From Paroedura picta (lineage: Eukaryota > Chordata > Lepidosauria > Squamata > Gekkonidae), in contig NC_135377.1 of assembly GCF_049243985.1 (NCBI RefSeq), forward strand, positions 74,294,941 through 74,358,940: a stretch of DNA of 64,000 nt. Direction: 5' to 3'. The position numbers and the translations under genes are program-made. Positions 22,761-33,823 of the stretch are shown here, in pieces (position 1 is the first letter of the stretch; the number at the start of each line of letters is the position of its first letter). The notes beneath the pieces are model-generated. The model was given only the letters and a program-made list of their open reading frames with translations. It searched no databases and had not been told where the DNA came from.

Positions 22761-23486
22761 GTGAGTGGGAAGATGATAGCAGGACAAACTGTACAATGTC
22801 ACAGTGCTAAAAATAGTTGGATTGTGACTTTTAATTGGTTTAGTTAATAAATTAACTACAATTCTAGCTGATAGTCTTTTTTTCGTTGTTGGGTACATGG
22901 AAGGTGTTCTGTGTATTTTAAGCTTGCTTGTTTGCTGCAACAAGCATCTGAGGAAAATATTAAAAGGCCCTTTCTCTTACAATTTGGGAACCAAATGTTA
23001 TCACACTTCTTTTGCTCTCTTCAGAAGATTGCCATAGTGGGATTTTGCTAGACATTGTGAAGTGATTAGAAAAAACACCAAGTCACCAGTCGTCCCATCC
23101 CCCCCTAAAAGGACATTGTGTGTGAATTTTGTTTCCATGATCGGAGGATACTTGCTTTGTTGGTACCATTGAAAGAATGTTGAGTTCAGTTAATCATTGA
23201 CACTGCGTGAGCTGCCAGGCCCACCATCCTATGCAGAAGTTTGATTGGACAGATGTTGAACTATAACTCCGTGCTCAGCAAGTCCTGCCAGGTATTCAGC
23301 TCCCCACTGGCCATAGTTTGGAAGTCTGCTCACTCCTAAACTTTGAGGAGTTGCCAGTCTGAGGCAAATTGATGGCGTGGAGCCAAAGGCCAACATACAA
23401 ACAAGCAATCAGTCCTCTCAACGACTGAGCAAATGACTGAGCAAACATTTCAAGATACAGTTTGATATCACGATTATGAATTACAA
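22761..23486 (+). other. OTULINL intron, no recognised repeat
   Basis: Unique-looking intronic sequence preceding the LINE cluster. Confidence 0.5.
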
Positions 23487-24172
23487 TGAACGAGACCTTC
23501 GGGTACTTGTGGTTTGTAAACTAAACATGAGCAGGCAGTGTGATGCAGCGGTAAAAAAGGCAAATGCCATTTTGGGCTGTATCAACAGGGGCATCACATC
23601 AAAATCACAAGATGTCATAGTCCCATTGTATACGGCACTGGTCAGACCACACCTGGAGTACTGTGTGCAGTTCTGGAGGCCTCACTTCAAGAAGGACGTA
23701 GATAAAATTGAAAGGGTACAGAGGAGAGCGATGAAGATGATCTGGGGCCAAGGGACCAAGCCCTATGAAGATAGGTTGAGGGACTTGGGAATGTTCAGCC
23801 TGGAGAAAAGGAGGTTGAGAGGGGACATGATAGCCCTCTTTAAGTATTTGAAAGGTTGTCACTTGGAGGAGGGCAGGATGCTGTTTCTGTTGGCTGCAGA
23901 GGAGAGGACACGCAGTAATGGGTTTAAACTTCAAGTACAACGATATAGGCTAGATATCAGGAAAAATATTTTCACAGTCAGAGTAGTTCAGCAGTGGAAT
24001 AGGCTGCCTAAGGAGGTGGTGAGCTCCCCCTCACTGGCAGTCTTCAAGCAAAGGTTGGATACACACTTTTCTTGGATGCTTTAGGATGCTTAGGGCTAAT
24101 CCTGCGTTGAGCAGGGGGTTGGACTAGATGGCCTGTATGGCCCCTTCCAACTCTATGATTCTATGATTCTAG
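23487..24172 (+). mobile_element. CR1 LINE 3' fragment, open frame kept
   Basis: About 690 bp of CR1 ORF2 C-terminus and 3' end. It encodes NRGITSKSQDVIVPLYTALV and ends FKQRLDTHFSWML in a single open frame (from 23476), followed by the ATTCTATGATTCTA end. The open frame implies a young insertion. Confidence 0.9.
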
Positions 24173-24189
24173 GCTGAAGTGATGCAGTC

Positions 24190-24275
24190 CTGACTATATA
24201 ATGTTCTACAATGTTTCATGTAAACCACCCAGAGCCATATGGAAGGGTGGTATAAAAACCCAAATGAATAAGTGA
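24190..24275 (+). mobile_element. L2-type LINE 3' tail
   Basis: CATGTAAACCACCCAGAGCC and GGAAGGGTGGTATAAAAACC followed by AATGAATAAGTGAATAA. Confidence 0.65.
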
Positions 24276-24284
24276 ATAACTATT

Positions 24285-24425
24285 GTAGCTGCTGCATGCA
24301 ACAGACTGGTGGGTCAATAATTCCGGGGATTAATCTTTGAGCCTTTTTTATAAATGGGGACAATAATACTAATTTTCTGCCCAGCTGGGATTTTCCCAGT
24401 TTTGTAAATACAGTATTTCCCCCTT
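24285..24425 (-). mobile_element. LINE reverse-transcriptase fragment, clade uncertain
   Basis: On the - strand it translates to a degraded IIVPIYKKGSKINPRNY block, the RT motif preceding NYRPxSL in APE-type LINEs. Too short for clade assignment. Confidence 0.45.
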
Positions 24426-25109
24426 CAAGGATCGCTGCCTTGCTGTGGCAAGGGGGCTTGCGTAGCTCAGTGAAGCTATGAGCTATACCGTGCAGGGCCA
24501 CCCAACACGGACAGGTCATAGCTGAGAGCTCTGACAAAAGGTGATCCACTGGAGAAGGAAATGGCAAACCACTCCAGTATCTTTGCCATGAAAGCTCTAT
24601 GGACAGTTCCAAAAGGCAAAACGTTATGACGCCGGAAGATGAGCCCCTCAGGTCGGAAGGTGTCCAATATGCTACTGGGGATGAGCAGACGGCTAGTACG
24701 AGTAGCGCCAGAATGAATGAAGCGACTGGGCCAAAGCCGAAAGGACGCTCAGTTGTGGAGGGAACTGGCGGCGAAAAGACAGTCCGATGCTGTAAAGATT
24801 TTTATTCCATAGGAACCTGGAACGTCAGATCCATGAATCAAGGCAAGCTGGACGTGGTCAAACAATAGATGACAAGACTGAACATTGACATTTTAGGAAT
24901 CAGTGAACTCAAATGGACAGGAATGGGTGAATTTAATTCAGATGACCATCAGGTATACTACTGTGGACAATAATCTTGAAGAAAAAATGGAGTAGCCTTC
25001 ATAATCAATAAGAGAGTAGGAAAAGCAGTCTTGAGATACAATCCCCAAAATGACAGAATAATCTCAGTTCGAATCTCAGACAGAATGATCTCAGACAGAA
25101 TGATCTCAG

Positions 25110-25200
25110 TGCTTTAGGATGCTTAGGGCTGGTCCTGTGTTGAGCAGGGGGTTGGACTAGATGGCCTGTATGGCCCCTTCCAACTCTATGATTCTATGAA
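25110..25200 (+). mobile_element. CR1 3' tail inserted in Bov-B endonuclease
   Basis: TGCTTTAGGATGCTTAGGGC to the ATTCTATGAAT end. A short tandem duplication of AGACAGAATGATCTC precedes it. The Bov-B reading continues on both sides. Confidence 0.85.
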
Positions 25201-27499
25201 TCCAAGGCAAACCATTCAACATCACAGTAATCCAGGTCTATGCCCCAACTACTGCTGCTGAAGAGGATGAAGTTGACCATTTCTATGAAGCCCTACAACT
25301 CTTCCTAGAAGTAACTCCAAAAAATGATGTGCTTATCGTCATGGGGGATTGGAATGCTAAAGTAGGAAGCCAAAAGATAACCGGGATAACAGGCAAGTTT
25401 GGCCGTGGAGTACAAAATGAAGCAGGGCACAGGCTGGTAGAATTTTCTCAAGAGAATACAATCGTCATAGCAAACACTCTTTTCCAACAACCCAAGAGAT
25501 GACTCTACACATGGACATCACCAGACGGTCAACACAGAAATCAGATTGACTGTGTTCTCTGCAGCCAAAGATGGAGAAGTTCTATACAGTCAGTAAAACA
25601 AGACCAGGAGCTGATTGTGGTTCCGATCATCAGCTGTTTGTTGCAAAATTTAGGCTTAAATTGAAGAAAGTAGGGAAAAGCACTAGGCCACTCAGGTAAG
25701 AACTAAATCATATCCCCAACGAATATACAGTAGAGGTGACAAATAGATTTAAGGAATTAGATCTGATAGACAGAGTGCCTGAAGAACTATGGACGGAGGT
25801 TCGCAACATTGTACAAGAGGTAGCAACTAAAACCATCCCAAAGAAAAAGAAATGCAAGAAATCAAAATGGCTGTCTGAGGAAGCTAGCTAAGGAGAGAAG
25901 GGAAGTGAAAGGCAAGGGAGAAAGGCAAGGGAGAAAGAGAAAGATACACCCAATTGAATGCAGAATTCCAGAGAAAAGCTAGAAGAGATAAGAATGCCTT
26001 CTTAAATGAACAGTGCAAACAAATAAAAGAAAAAAATAGAATGGGGAGGACCAGAGATCTTTCCAAGAAAATTGGAGATATGAAGCGAATGTTTCATGCA
26101 AAGATAAGGGACCAAAATGGTAGGGACCTCACAGAAGGAGAAGAGATTAAAAAAAAGGTGGCAAAATTATACAAAAGAACTATACAAGAGCGAGCTTAAC
26201 ATCCTTGATAACCACAATGGGGTGGTTACTAACCTGGAGCCAGACATCCTGGAATGTGAAGTCAAATGGGCCTTAGGAAGTCTGAGCAACAATAAAGCTA
26301 GTGGTGGTGACAGCATTCCAGTTGAACTATTCAAAATCTTAAAAGACGATGCAGCAAAAGTGCTACACTCAATATGCCAGCAAATTTGGAAAACTCAACA
26401 ATGGCCACAGGATTGGAAAAGGTCAGTTTACATTCCAATCCCAAAGAAGGACAATGCCAAAGAATGTTCAAACTACTGCACCATTGCACTCATTTCTCAT
26501 GCTAGCAAAGTTATGCTCAAAATCCTACAAGCTAGGCTCCAGCAATATGTGGACCGAGAACTTCCAGAAGTACAGGCAGGATTTCAAAGAGGCAGAGGAA
26601 CTAGAGATCAAATTGCCAACATATGCTGGATCATGGAGAAAGCTAGTGAGTTCCAGAAGAACATCTACTTCTGTTTCATTGACTATGCTAAAGCCTTTGA
26701 TTGTGTGGAGCACAACAATTTGTGGCAAGTTCTTAAAGGGATGGGAATACCAGAGGATCTTATTTGTCTCTTAAGAAACTTATATGCAGGTCAAGAAGCA
26801 ACAGTGAGAATTGAACATGGAATCACTGATTGGTTCAAAATTGAAAAAGGAGTTCGGCAAGGCTGTATATTGTCGCCTTGCCTATTTAACTTGTATGCGG
26901 AGCATATCATGAGAAAGGCGGGATTAGAGGAGTCACAAATTGGGATCAAGATTGCAGGGAGAAATGTCAACCACCTCAAATATGCAGATGATACCACTTT
27001 AATGGAAGAAAGTGAAGAGGAATTAAAGAGCCTGTTGATGCGGGTGAAGGAGGAGAGTGCAAACGTTGGCTTGAAACTCAACATCAAGAAAACAAAGATC
27101 ATGGCAGCCGGCCCTTTCAATTCCTGGCAAATAGATGGGGAAGAAATGGAGATAGTGACAGATTTTATTTTCTTGGGCTCCAAGATGGGGACTGCAGCAA
27201 TGAAATTAAAAGACGCTTGCTCCTGGGGAGGAAAGCTATGGCAAATCTAGACAGCATCCTAAAAAGCAGAGACATTACCCTGCCAACAGAAGTGTGTTTA
27301 GTCAAGGCTATGGTCTTCCCAGTTGCAATGTATGGCTGTGAACGTTGGACCATAAGGAAGGCCGAGCGTCAAAGAATTGAGGCTTTTGAACTCTGGTGCT
27401 GGAGAAGACTCTTGCGAGTCCCTTGCACTGCAAGGCGAACAAACTGGTCAGTCAGAGGAGATCATCCTTGACTGCTCCTTAGAAGGCCAGATCCTGAAG

Positions 27500-27828
27500 C
27501 CCTCTTTAAGTATTTGAAAGGTTGTCACTTGGAGGAGGGCAGGATGCTGTTTCTGCTGGCTGCAGAGGAGAGGACACGCAGTAATGGGTTTAAACTTCAA
27601 GTACAACGATATAGGCTAGATATCAGGAAAAAAATTTTCACAGTCAGAGTAGTTCAGGCTGCCTAAGGAGGTGGTGAGCTCCCCCTCACTGGCAGTCTTC
27701 AAGCAAAGGTTGGATACACACTTTTCTTGGATGCTTTAGAATGCTTAGGGCTGATCCTATGTTGAGCAGGGGGTTGGACTAGATGGCCTGTATGGCCCCT
27801 TCCAACTCTATGATTCTATGATTCTATG
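27500..27828 (+). mobile_element. CR1 3' fragment inserted in Bov-B 3' region
   Basis: Starts CCCTCTTTAAGTATTTGAAA and ends in the ATTCTATGATTCTATG repeat. The Bov-B sequence resumes as ATGAAACTCAAATACTTTGG. A short deletion (about 15 bases) is seen in its TTCAGCAGTGGAATAGGCTG block. Confidence 0.87.
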
Positions 27829-28071
27829 AAACTCAAATACTTTGGCCACCTCATGAGAAGGAAGGACTACCTGGAGAAGAGCCTAATGCTGGGAGCGATC
27901 GAGGGCAAAAGAAGAAGGGGACGACAGAGAATTAGGTGGCTGGATGGAGTCACTGAAGCAGTCGGTGCAAACTTAAATGGACTCTGGGGAATGGGAGAGG
28001 ACAGGAAGGCCTGGAGGATCATTGTCCATGGGGGCGCGATGGGTCGGACACGACTTTGCACCTAACAACAG

Positions 28072-28600
28072 CAAAAGTCAATAATTTAGCCAAAATTGAG
28101 GCCCACCAACCAAGAAAGCCTTTAAACCTTTCTGGAGGTATTAAATCTTCTAGACATTTACCATTTAATAAAGAGGAGATTATACCTTTTTATCTCAGAG
28201 ACAAATACTGGTGGCCATTGGTTCTCGCTTGAATTGGGGAGATACCCCCCGTTCAGGTCTGAAATATCTTTTGGGTGGTCCATCCCTCTCCCCCACAAGG
28301 GGACACTTTGCCTGGGATTACAGGTGGTCGGCATGGCAGCAGTGGGGGGCTGGTCACTCTCAGTAGGAAGTAGCCCGGGTGGCGGGCTAGCCCGAGAGGA
28401 CAGGAACGGCAAAAGGGGACTGGGAGGATGTGGGGGACATGCAGGAGACTAGAGGAGGTGAGTGACGTGGAAGGGGTGAGAGATGTGGAATTTGTCGGGC
28501 TTCATGGCCACTTGCTTGCAAAACCAAGTCAAAACAGAAATACAATGCATGGCAAATAGCACAGAGTTTTGACAGTTATTAAGAGGGACGTAAGTTCCCC
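28072..28600 (+). other. OTULINL intron, unassigned
   Basis: No gene or repeat recognised. Confidence 0.45.
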
Positions 28601-29560
28601 CTAGCATATCGCAACACCAACACCCTCCTGCAACATCACATTCCAGGGAGACTTTAAATCTTCACTTCTCAGCATATTTTCCACAGTGGATTTTAAGTTT
28701 TCAGGCCACCTGAGCCTTCTAAGGCCCAGTTGTGTGCTTTCAGAAATATCAGGGATAAGACTTGAAAAGAAGCTGTTATTTAAACCAAAAAGAGTCCTTA
28801 ATAGGAAATGGTCACTTTCAGCTCTGCCAAGTACATCAAACCACCTGGGAGGTGAAGGAGCTGCCTGACCCATCAGAGACAGGGCTGGGCAGAATACACG
28901 GTTGATGCACTGCTAGGATTCCCAGCTCTGTTCAAAGCCACGGCCTGGGATTGACGGTCACGATGAATACATTGCTCCGCCACTAGAATATTGTCGTTAA
29001 TCTGTAAATTAGCATTTCCAATGCCTGGTCCATAAGATGAAATCAGATATTTTGAAACTGACAATTCAATGCATCCAGGACATTGGAGAAATCATCCCCA
29101 AAAACCTTGTTTCCATAATCTGGGAGGGATCTGTACACTGATGAGAACATAAGGGTCAAATGAGGGCCCTTCAGATGCAGAATTTGAATGCAGGAATGTA
29201 GAACCTTGCCTAAAACTTGGACATCTACTTCTGATGACACAAAGCTAACCCCCCTTGCCCAGCCGTTTGATTTGGATTTTACTCCTGGGATCACAGATGC
29301 CCTATAAAGTTGGAGCTCTGGAGATTCAGAATCCTGACACTAGTTTTCCTGCAAACAAAAATGATCAAAACTACAAATAAACTTCAGAAATCTACTATTG
29401 CTCCAAACTTGGAGGAGTTAAAACCGGTCTCTATTGGATTGTGCCTTCCCCAGAAACAACCAGGAGTTTCGTTTGCCTGAATCAGAAGAACGTCCTTGTA
29501 ACTGTCCCTGAGTTCTAACGGGTCCCACACGTCCTTAGGAGAAAGTAGCAGGCCGAGTTG
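28600..29560 (-). mobile_element. Decayed LINE endonuclease remnant
   Basis: On the - strand fragments such as SDHFLLRTLF (the SDH motif of APE endonucleases) and HLTLMFSSVYRSLPDYGN can be read, in an order that fits a LINE endonuclease. Clade uncertain; an old insertion. Confidence 0.45.
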
Positions 29561-30448
29561 TTTTAGCAGACCAAAGGGCCTCTTGCTGCATAGGCATGTC
29601 CTGCCACCATTCATGCCGAGAGGGAGAGTGACGGGGTGGGGGAGGCAAGAGGAGAGAAGAGGCTGAAAGAGGCAAGGAATGACCATAGTCGGGGGGGGGG
29701 GGGAGGGCAAAGGAGAGGAATGAAGGGTGGGTGGGAAAGGATTGCTTCTCTTGCAAGTTGCTAGCAGCCAAGGCGGCCTAATCTGAGGAGACTTGAGCAG
29801 TGAATGGAGAAGATGGGGCTTTTGATAAACCAGAAAATGCTTCAGGTTCCCAGGAAAATCTGACATCCTAAAAACGTGGGAGGGCTCGAGGCTTAGTCCC
29901 TTGGTCCCTGGCGGAAGGGATGGTCAGGGGACTGGTGCTCGCATTACCTGGGGATGCCTGGATTCACACTTCAGGCCTTTTGGTTTTGCCTCCACTCTTC
30001 AGGAGGACTTTGGCCTTCAAGTCCTTTGGCAGGATTCGCCTTTGCAGCAGGAAGAAATCCCCGTCTCCTCATGGACTTAACTCTGCACACTGGCCGGATT
30101 CCTGCATGCTCTCACTGTCACCCACCCAGTCAAGCCAAGGGCTCCTGTCTGGGTTTGGCCAACTTCTGCCTGCTCAAGCACCACAATGGGGGCTGATTGG
30201 TGGATCGCTTGCCAGCGTGACTGGCGGGATTATTGATAATGTCCCTCCCTTTCTAAGAGCAACTTGTTGATGCTGGGTGAATTAACTGGACGGACTGCAA
30301 AAAGTATACCGAGCAATTGTTTATTAATTTTTAATAACTTATTAAAACTGCTTAAAATTTATTTAAAACTGCTTCTTATTTTGTAATTGCTGAATTTCTA
30401 GCATTATCCCGACAAGCTAACCTTGATACAGGGTTCCTTATTTTTCAG
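29561..30448 (+). other. OTULINL intron, unassigned
   Basis: Includes a poly-G run at 29691-29702. No gene recognised before the acceptor at 30448. Confidence 0.45.
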
Positions 30449-30718
30449 TGGATGGAAATCAGCAGCATTAAGGACCCCTGTAAAAGAGGAAATCTGTGCA
30501 GTGCACTTTTTGGGGATGAAGCTGTGGAGCACCAGATGTATGAGGCTGTCAAATTCATCATGCTGCATCAAGTCGTAGAAGTCTATGAATGCTTGAGTGA
30601 CAAGGAGTGCCTCCCCGGTTTCTTTCACCTCCTTTTCAGGCGTGACACATCCCCGGACCCTTTGAGTTACATGATGAATCACCTGAATTCTGTAGGCGGC
30701 AAGAGAGGCTTGGACCAG
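30449..30718 (+). CDS. OTULINL: OTULINL 270-nt exon (YEAVKF and NHLN blocks)
   Basis: 90 codons, phase 0 to 0, between TTTTTCAG and GTGAGC. It begins WMEISSIKDPCKRGNLCSAL and contains MYEAVKFIMLHQVVEVYE, then RRDTSPDPLSYMMNHLNSVG, all conserved in the family. It follows a 7.7-kb intron filled mainly by LINEs. Confidence 0.93.
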
Positions 30719-31279
30719 GTGAGCATCGGACGGGCAGTCAAGGGCCAAGGGCTCCTTTGAGGAAGAGGCAACTGCGATACGAGGGATATAGTAACGGGAT
30801 TGCTGGCAGACATTTGTCCAAATCAAGACTTGGCCTGTGTGCCATTAAATCCAACAAAAGTTAGAATATTTTGCCAAGGGAAGTTGGCTTCTCCAACTAT
30901 GATTCTGCTTCCATATGCTTTATTTGGCTTCTGTTTGTCATGAGAGATGAAAAGAGCCATGCAGAACCCTGTTCGACCATTGAAGATATTAGCTATCTGT
31001 CTGGCTTTTGAGAGTCTGAGAAGCTATACCAACACAATCATGTATATCTTTATAGCCTTCATAAGAATTAGAAACTGATTTTCTAAAAAGGAAAGCTCCA
31101 TTTCACAGGGAGCGGAGCTTTACTTGCAGTGTTGATCAGCTGGCTGAGGGTAGCTTAGAATTCCAGTAAAAGATCTTAACTTGGTTTCAGTTTGGTTTCC
31201 CCTCCCTCCCTGGAGCTGGCTGCAGGGCAGTTTCCCTATTTGGGTAGCTGCTGATTTGTCTGTGTTTTGCAGCTGCCCA
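30719..31279 (+). other. OTULINL last intron, unassigned part
   Basis: Unique-looking; no repeat recognised. Confidence 0.45.
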
Positions 31280-31288
31280 TTCTTAAAT

Positions 31289-31577
31289 TAGATCCTCTTG
31301 TGGCGCAGAGTGGTAAGGCAGCAGAAATGTTGTCTGAAAGCTCTGTCCATGAGGTTGGGAGTTCAATCCCAGCAGCCGGCTCAAGGTTGACTCAGCCTTC
31401 CATCCTTCTGAGGTCAGTAAAATGAGTACCCAGCTTGCTGGGGGGTAAACGGTAATGACTGGGGAAGGCACTGGCAAACCACCCCGTATTGAGTCTACCA
31501 TTAAAATGCTAGAGGGCGTCACCCCAAGGGTCAGACATGACTCGGTGCTTGCACAAGGGGGGATACCTTGACCTTTG
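31289..31577 (+). mobile_element. Sauria-type SINE in OTULINL intron
   Basis: Head CTCTTGTGGCGCAGAGTGGT, tail GGGTCAGACATGACTCGGTG. Flanked by 9-bp duplications TTCTTAAAT at 31280-31288 and 31578-31586. Confidence 0.87.
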
Positions 31578-31589
31578 TTCTTAAATATG

Positions 31590-32845
31590 TAGATGTGTAT
31601 TTTGTATTCTGATGGGCTGGAGACGGCCTCACAATACTTTCCCCAGCAGTGCCGGTCTCAGACGAAACGGGCCGTGTCTTGCGGGGGCTTTTTGTGTCCG
31701 CTCGTTTTTCCAGAGGACTTGTCACTAGAGAGAAGGCTCTCCCGCCATGCGAGGCTTTACTGATTTGCAAGCAGAGGGAAAGCCGCTTCACCAAAAGTCC
31801 CGTTTCCTGATCAAATTAATTTATTCCCCCGCTGGGGGAACCGTCCATTTTAGCTCCTGTGAGAGGATGTTAAGTATTTTTTCACAGTCAACCAGAACCT
31901 CAGCTTATCATTCTTCTGCAGTTGTGAAATACTAGAACACCACAAGGGCCCAGTGCAGAGCCTGCCCCCCTCTTCCCCAAGAGATTGAGGACTGATCAGG
32001 ATGATGATTCATAACTGCAGAAGGAACTTGGTAGCCTGGAGAAGAGGAAGTCGTTAGTCATGCAGCAGAATGCATCCTGCTTTCTGCAAGGGGGTTGGAG
32101 GTCCCTTCCAACCCTGTGATTCAATGATTCTTCAGTGATTCTAGGAGCGGTTCCTGGCTAAGCCTGCCAACTTGAATCCAGTGCCCCAGAGAAGTGGTTT
32201 TCTATGAAGCGGAGGGGCTCGGGAGGGCATAGCACTGCTTCAGGGTGCTCTGTTAGTATCTGTTGGCCCTAGTGTGTGTGTGCCTTTCAGCCACAGCACA
32301 GCACACACCTTCATGGCCTAAAATTTCAGAACCCTTCAGGGAGCCAAATGCATGGCCACTTTGGGCCGTGTGTGTCTCAGTCTTGTGCAGCTGGACGTTT
32401 CAGGTGATCTGTTGCGACAGAAAGGTCAAAGTCCCTTGGATTAAGAAGTTCTCTGATGCCAGGAGCATCCTCAGCCCTGCCTGAACCATCCTGGCCCTTA
32501 GAAACAGCACACCGGCATTTGGGGTGGGCGGGATGGCGGAGGGTCCAGTCAGTCTGAACTGCCTCTGACCATGCAGGATGGAAGGTTTGAATAGAAATCC
32601 ATTTGCAGTAATAGATATTCGAGGAATGTTTTAGAGGACAGATAGGGAGAAAGCCCAAAGAAGGTTATAGAAGATTCTGCTATATATCTAACAGAAACAC
32701 AAAGGTGATGCTTTGTCGCTGGGTGAGCCATTTGGTTTTCGTAGGATGCCACTGAAATCTCCAGTATTGCCTGTGAGATCCAGTTCAGATGCAGACTATG
32801 TATGCAAACTATGTATCTATGAGAGAATGACTTTCACACAGTGAA
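31590..32845 (+). other. OTULINL last intron; degraded CR1-type tail inside
   Basis: Mostly unassigned. Around 32090-32145, GGTCCCTTCCAACCCTGTGA then TTCAATGATTC resembles an old CR1-group 3' end on the + strand. Confidence 0.45.
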
Positions 32846-32848
32846 AAG

Positions 32849-33121
32849 GTAAAGGTAAAGGCAAGCACCGGGTCATGTCTGACCCTTGGGGTGACGCCCT
32901 CCAGCGTTTTCCTGGCAGACTCAATACAGGGTGGTTTGCCAGTGCCTTCCCCAGTCATTACCGTTTACCCCCCAGCAGCAAGCTGGGTACTCATTTGACC
33001 GATCTCGGAAGGATGGAAGGCTGAGTCGACCTTGAGCCGGCTGCTGGGATTGAACTCCCAGCCTCATGGGCAAAGCTTTCAGACTGCATGTCTGCTGCCT
33101 TACCACTCTGCGCCACAAGAG
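32849..33121 (-). mobile_element. Sauria-type SINE abutting a CR1 fragment
   Basis: Reverse-oriented SINE with a GGTAAAGGTAAAGG tail end at the left and CACTCTGCGCCACAAGAG head at the right. It joins the CR1 fragment at 33122 without a spacer. Confidence 0.85.
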
Positions 33122-33425
33122 GTACAAGATCATTAATAAATATGTTAAAAAGTACTGGGCCGAGCACCGAGCCCTGGGGTACCCCGCTACTCACCTCTCT
33201 CCAGTCTGATGAAACACCATTGACAACAACTCTTTGAGTGCGGTTCTCTAACCAATTCCCTATCCACCTGACTATCTAAAAATCCAGATTGCAGTCCTTC
33301 AATTTATCCATCACGGGGAACCTTGTCAAAAGCGTTACTAAAATCCAAGTAAACAACATCAACCGAATTTCCAGCAAACCTGTTACTTGGTCAAAAAAGG
33401 AAACCAGGTTGGTCTGAAACCAGGT
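33122..33425 (-). mobile_element. CR1 internal RT fragment
   Basis: On the - strand it encodes the region from the GLLDRGN-type block through FSKAF and the [19 protein letters not shown] block to [10 protein letters not shown]. Truncated at both ends and lacks the CR1 tail, so it is a remnant of a larger copy. Confidence 0.8.
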
Positions 33426-33643
33426 TGGATCCCTTTATGGCCTTTAGAATGTAAAAACCCTTCAGAGAGGCAAGGGGCCTGTGTAAATACTGGGCCTTGC
33501 CTCTCAGTATCGGGTTATTATGCTGCATAGACATCATATTGCTGATAAAATTCAGAACTAGTATAAAGCTCTCATGGAACTTATGTGGGTGTGGTTTCCC
33601 TGGTATTTTTCGCAGATATCACTGTGACATTTCTCTTCCACAG

Positions 33644-33823
33644 GTTGATTTGTTCCTCCTTGGGTATTCTCTGGGAGTGAACATTGTTGTCTACAGGCTG
33701 TCTAAGTTTAACTCCAAGGACTTCCGAGTAAACTGTACAGAGGCCTCTCAGAGGGCCTGGCGTGAAGTAGCTCTTCTGACGGAAGACGACCAGCATTATC
33801 TCATCCCTGTTTCCCAGATATAG
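33644..33823 (+). CDS. OTULINL: OTULINL terminal exon with catalytic-type His
   Basis: 59 codons plus TAG after acceptor TTCCACAG. It encodes VDLFLLGYSLGVNIVVYRLS and ends EDDQHYLIPVSQI. In OTULIN the equivalent motif is DRHYNIPV, with catalytic His and Asn. Here His299 (33794-33796) is kept and the Asn position is Leu301. Confidence 0.93.
   Translation, partial: VDLFLLGYSLGVNIVVYRLSKFNSKDFRVNCTEASQRAWREVALLTEDDQHYLIPVSQI

Larger units (their letters stand above)
24428..28071 (+). mobile_element. Bov-B (RTE clade) LINE, nearly full length, with two CR1 insertions
   Basis: The 5' leader is followed by an endonuclease (IGTWNVRSMNQGKLDVV, LGISELKWTG, VIQVYAPTTAAEEDEVDHF, IVMGDWNAKVG, with several stops). 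The reverse transcriptase (about 26200-27215) is largely open: FIDYAKAFDCVEHNNLWQVL, GVRQGCILSPCLFNLY and LKYADDTTLM. The 3' end is ATGGGTCGGACACGACTTTG. CR1 tails at 25110-25200 and 27500-27828 interrupt it, and frame changes follow the RT near 27215. It lies in the large OTULINL intron. Confidence 0.92.
17767..33823 (+). other. OTULINL: OTULINL gene (FAM105A), coding exons
   Basis: Seven spliced exons (17767-17919, 20180-20211, 20311-20402, 21722-21871, 22632-22760, 30449-30718, 33644-33823) read as one frame of 307 residues plus stop when started at ATG 17849. All junctions have AG/GT borders and phases agree. The product is an OTU-fold protein of the OTULIN family. I recognise it from blocks such as GCNWIQQYSFGPEQYTGS and MMNHLNSVG, which fit OTULINL better than OTULIN. 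Human OTULINL is described as an ER-membrane-associated pseudo-deubiquitinase of about 356 residues in which the catalytic Cys is replaced by Asp. Here the motif is DNYC (Cys88), the catalytic-type His is present (His299), and the third position, Asn in OTULIN, is Leu301. The N-terminus is shorter than in human, so an upstream coding exon may be missing from this model. The gene converges on TRIO. Confidence 0.9.
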
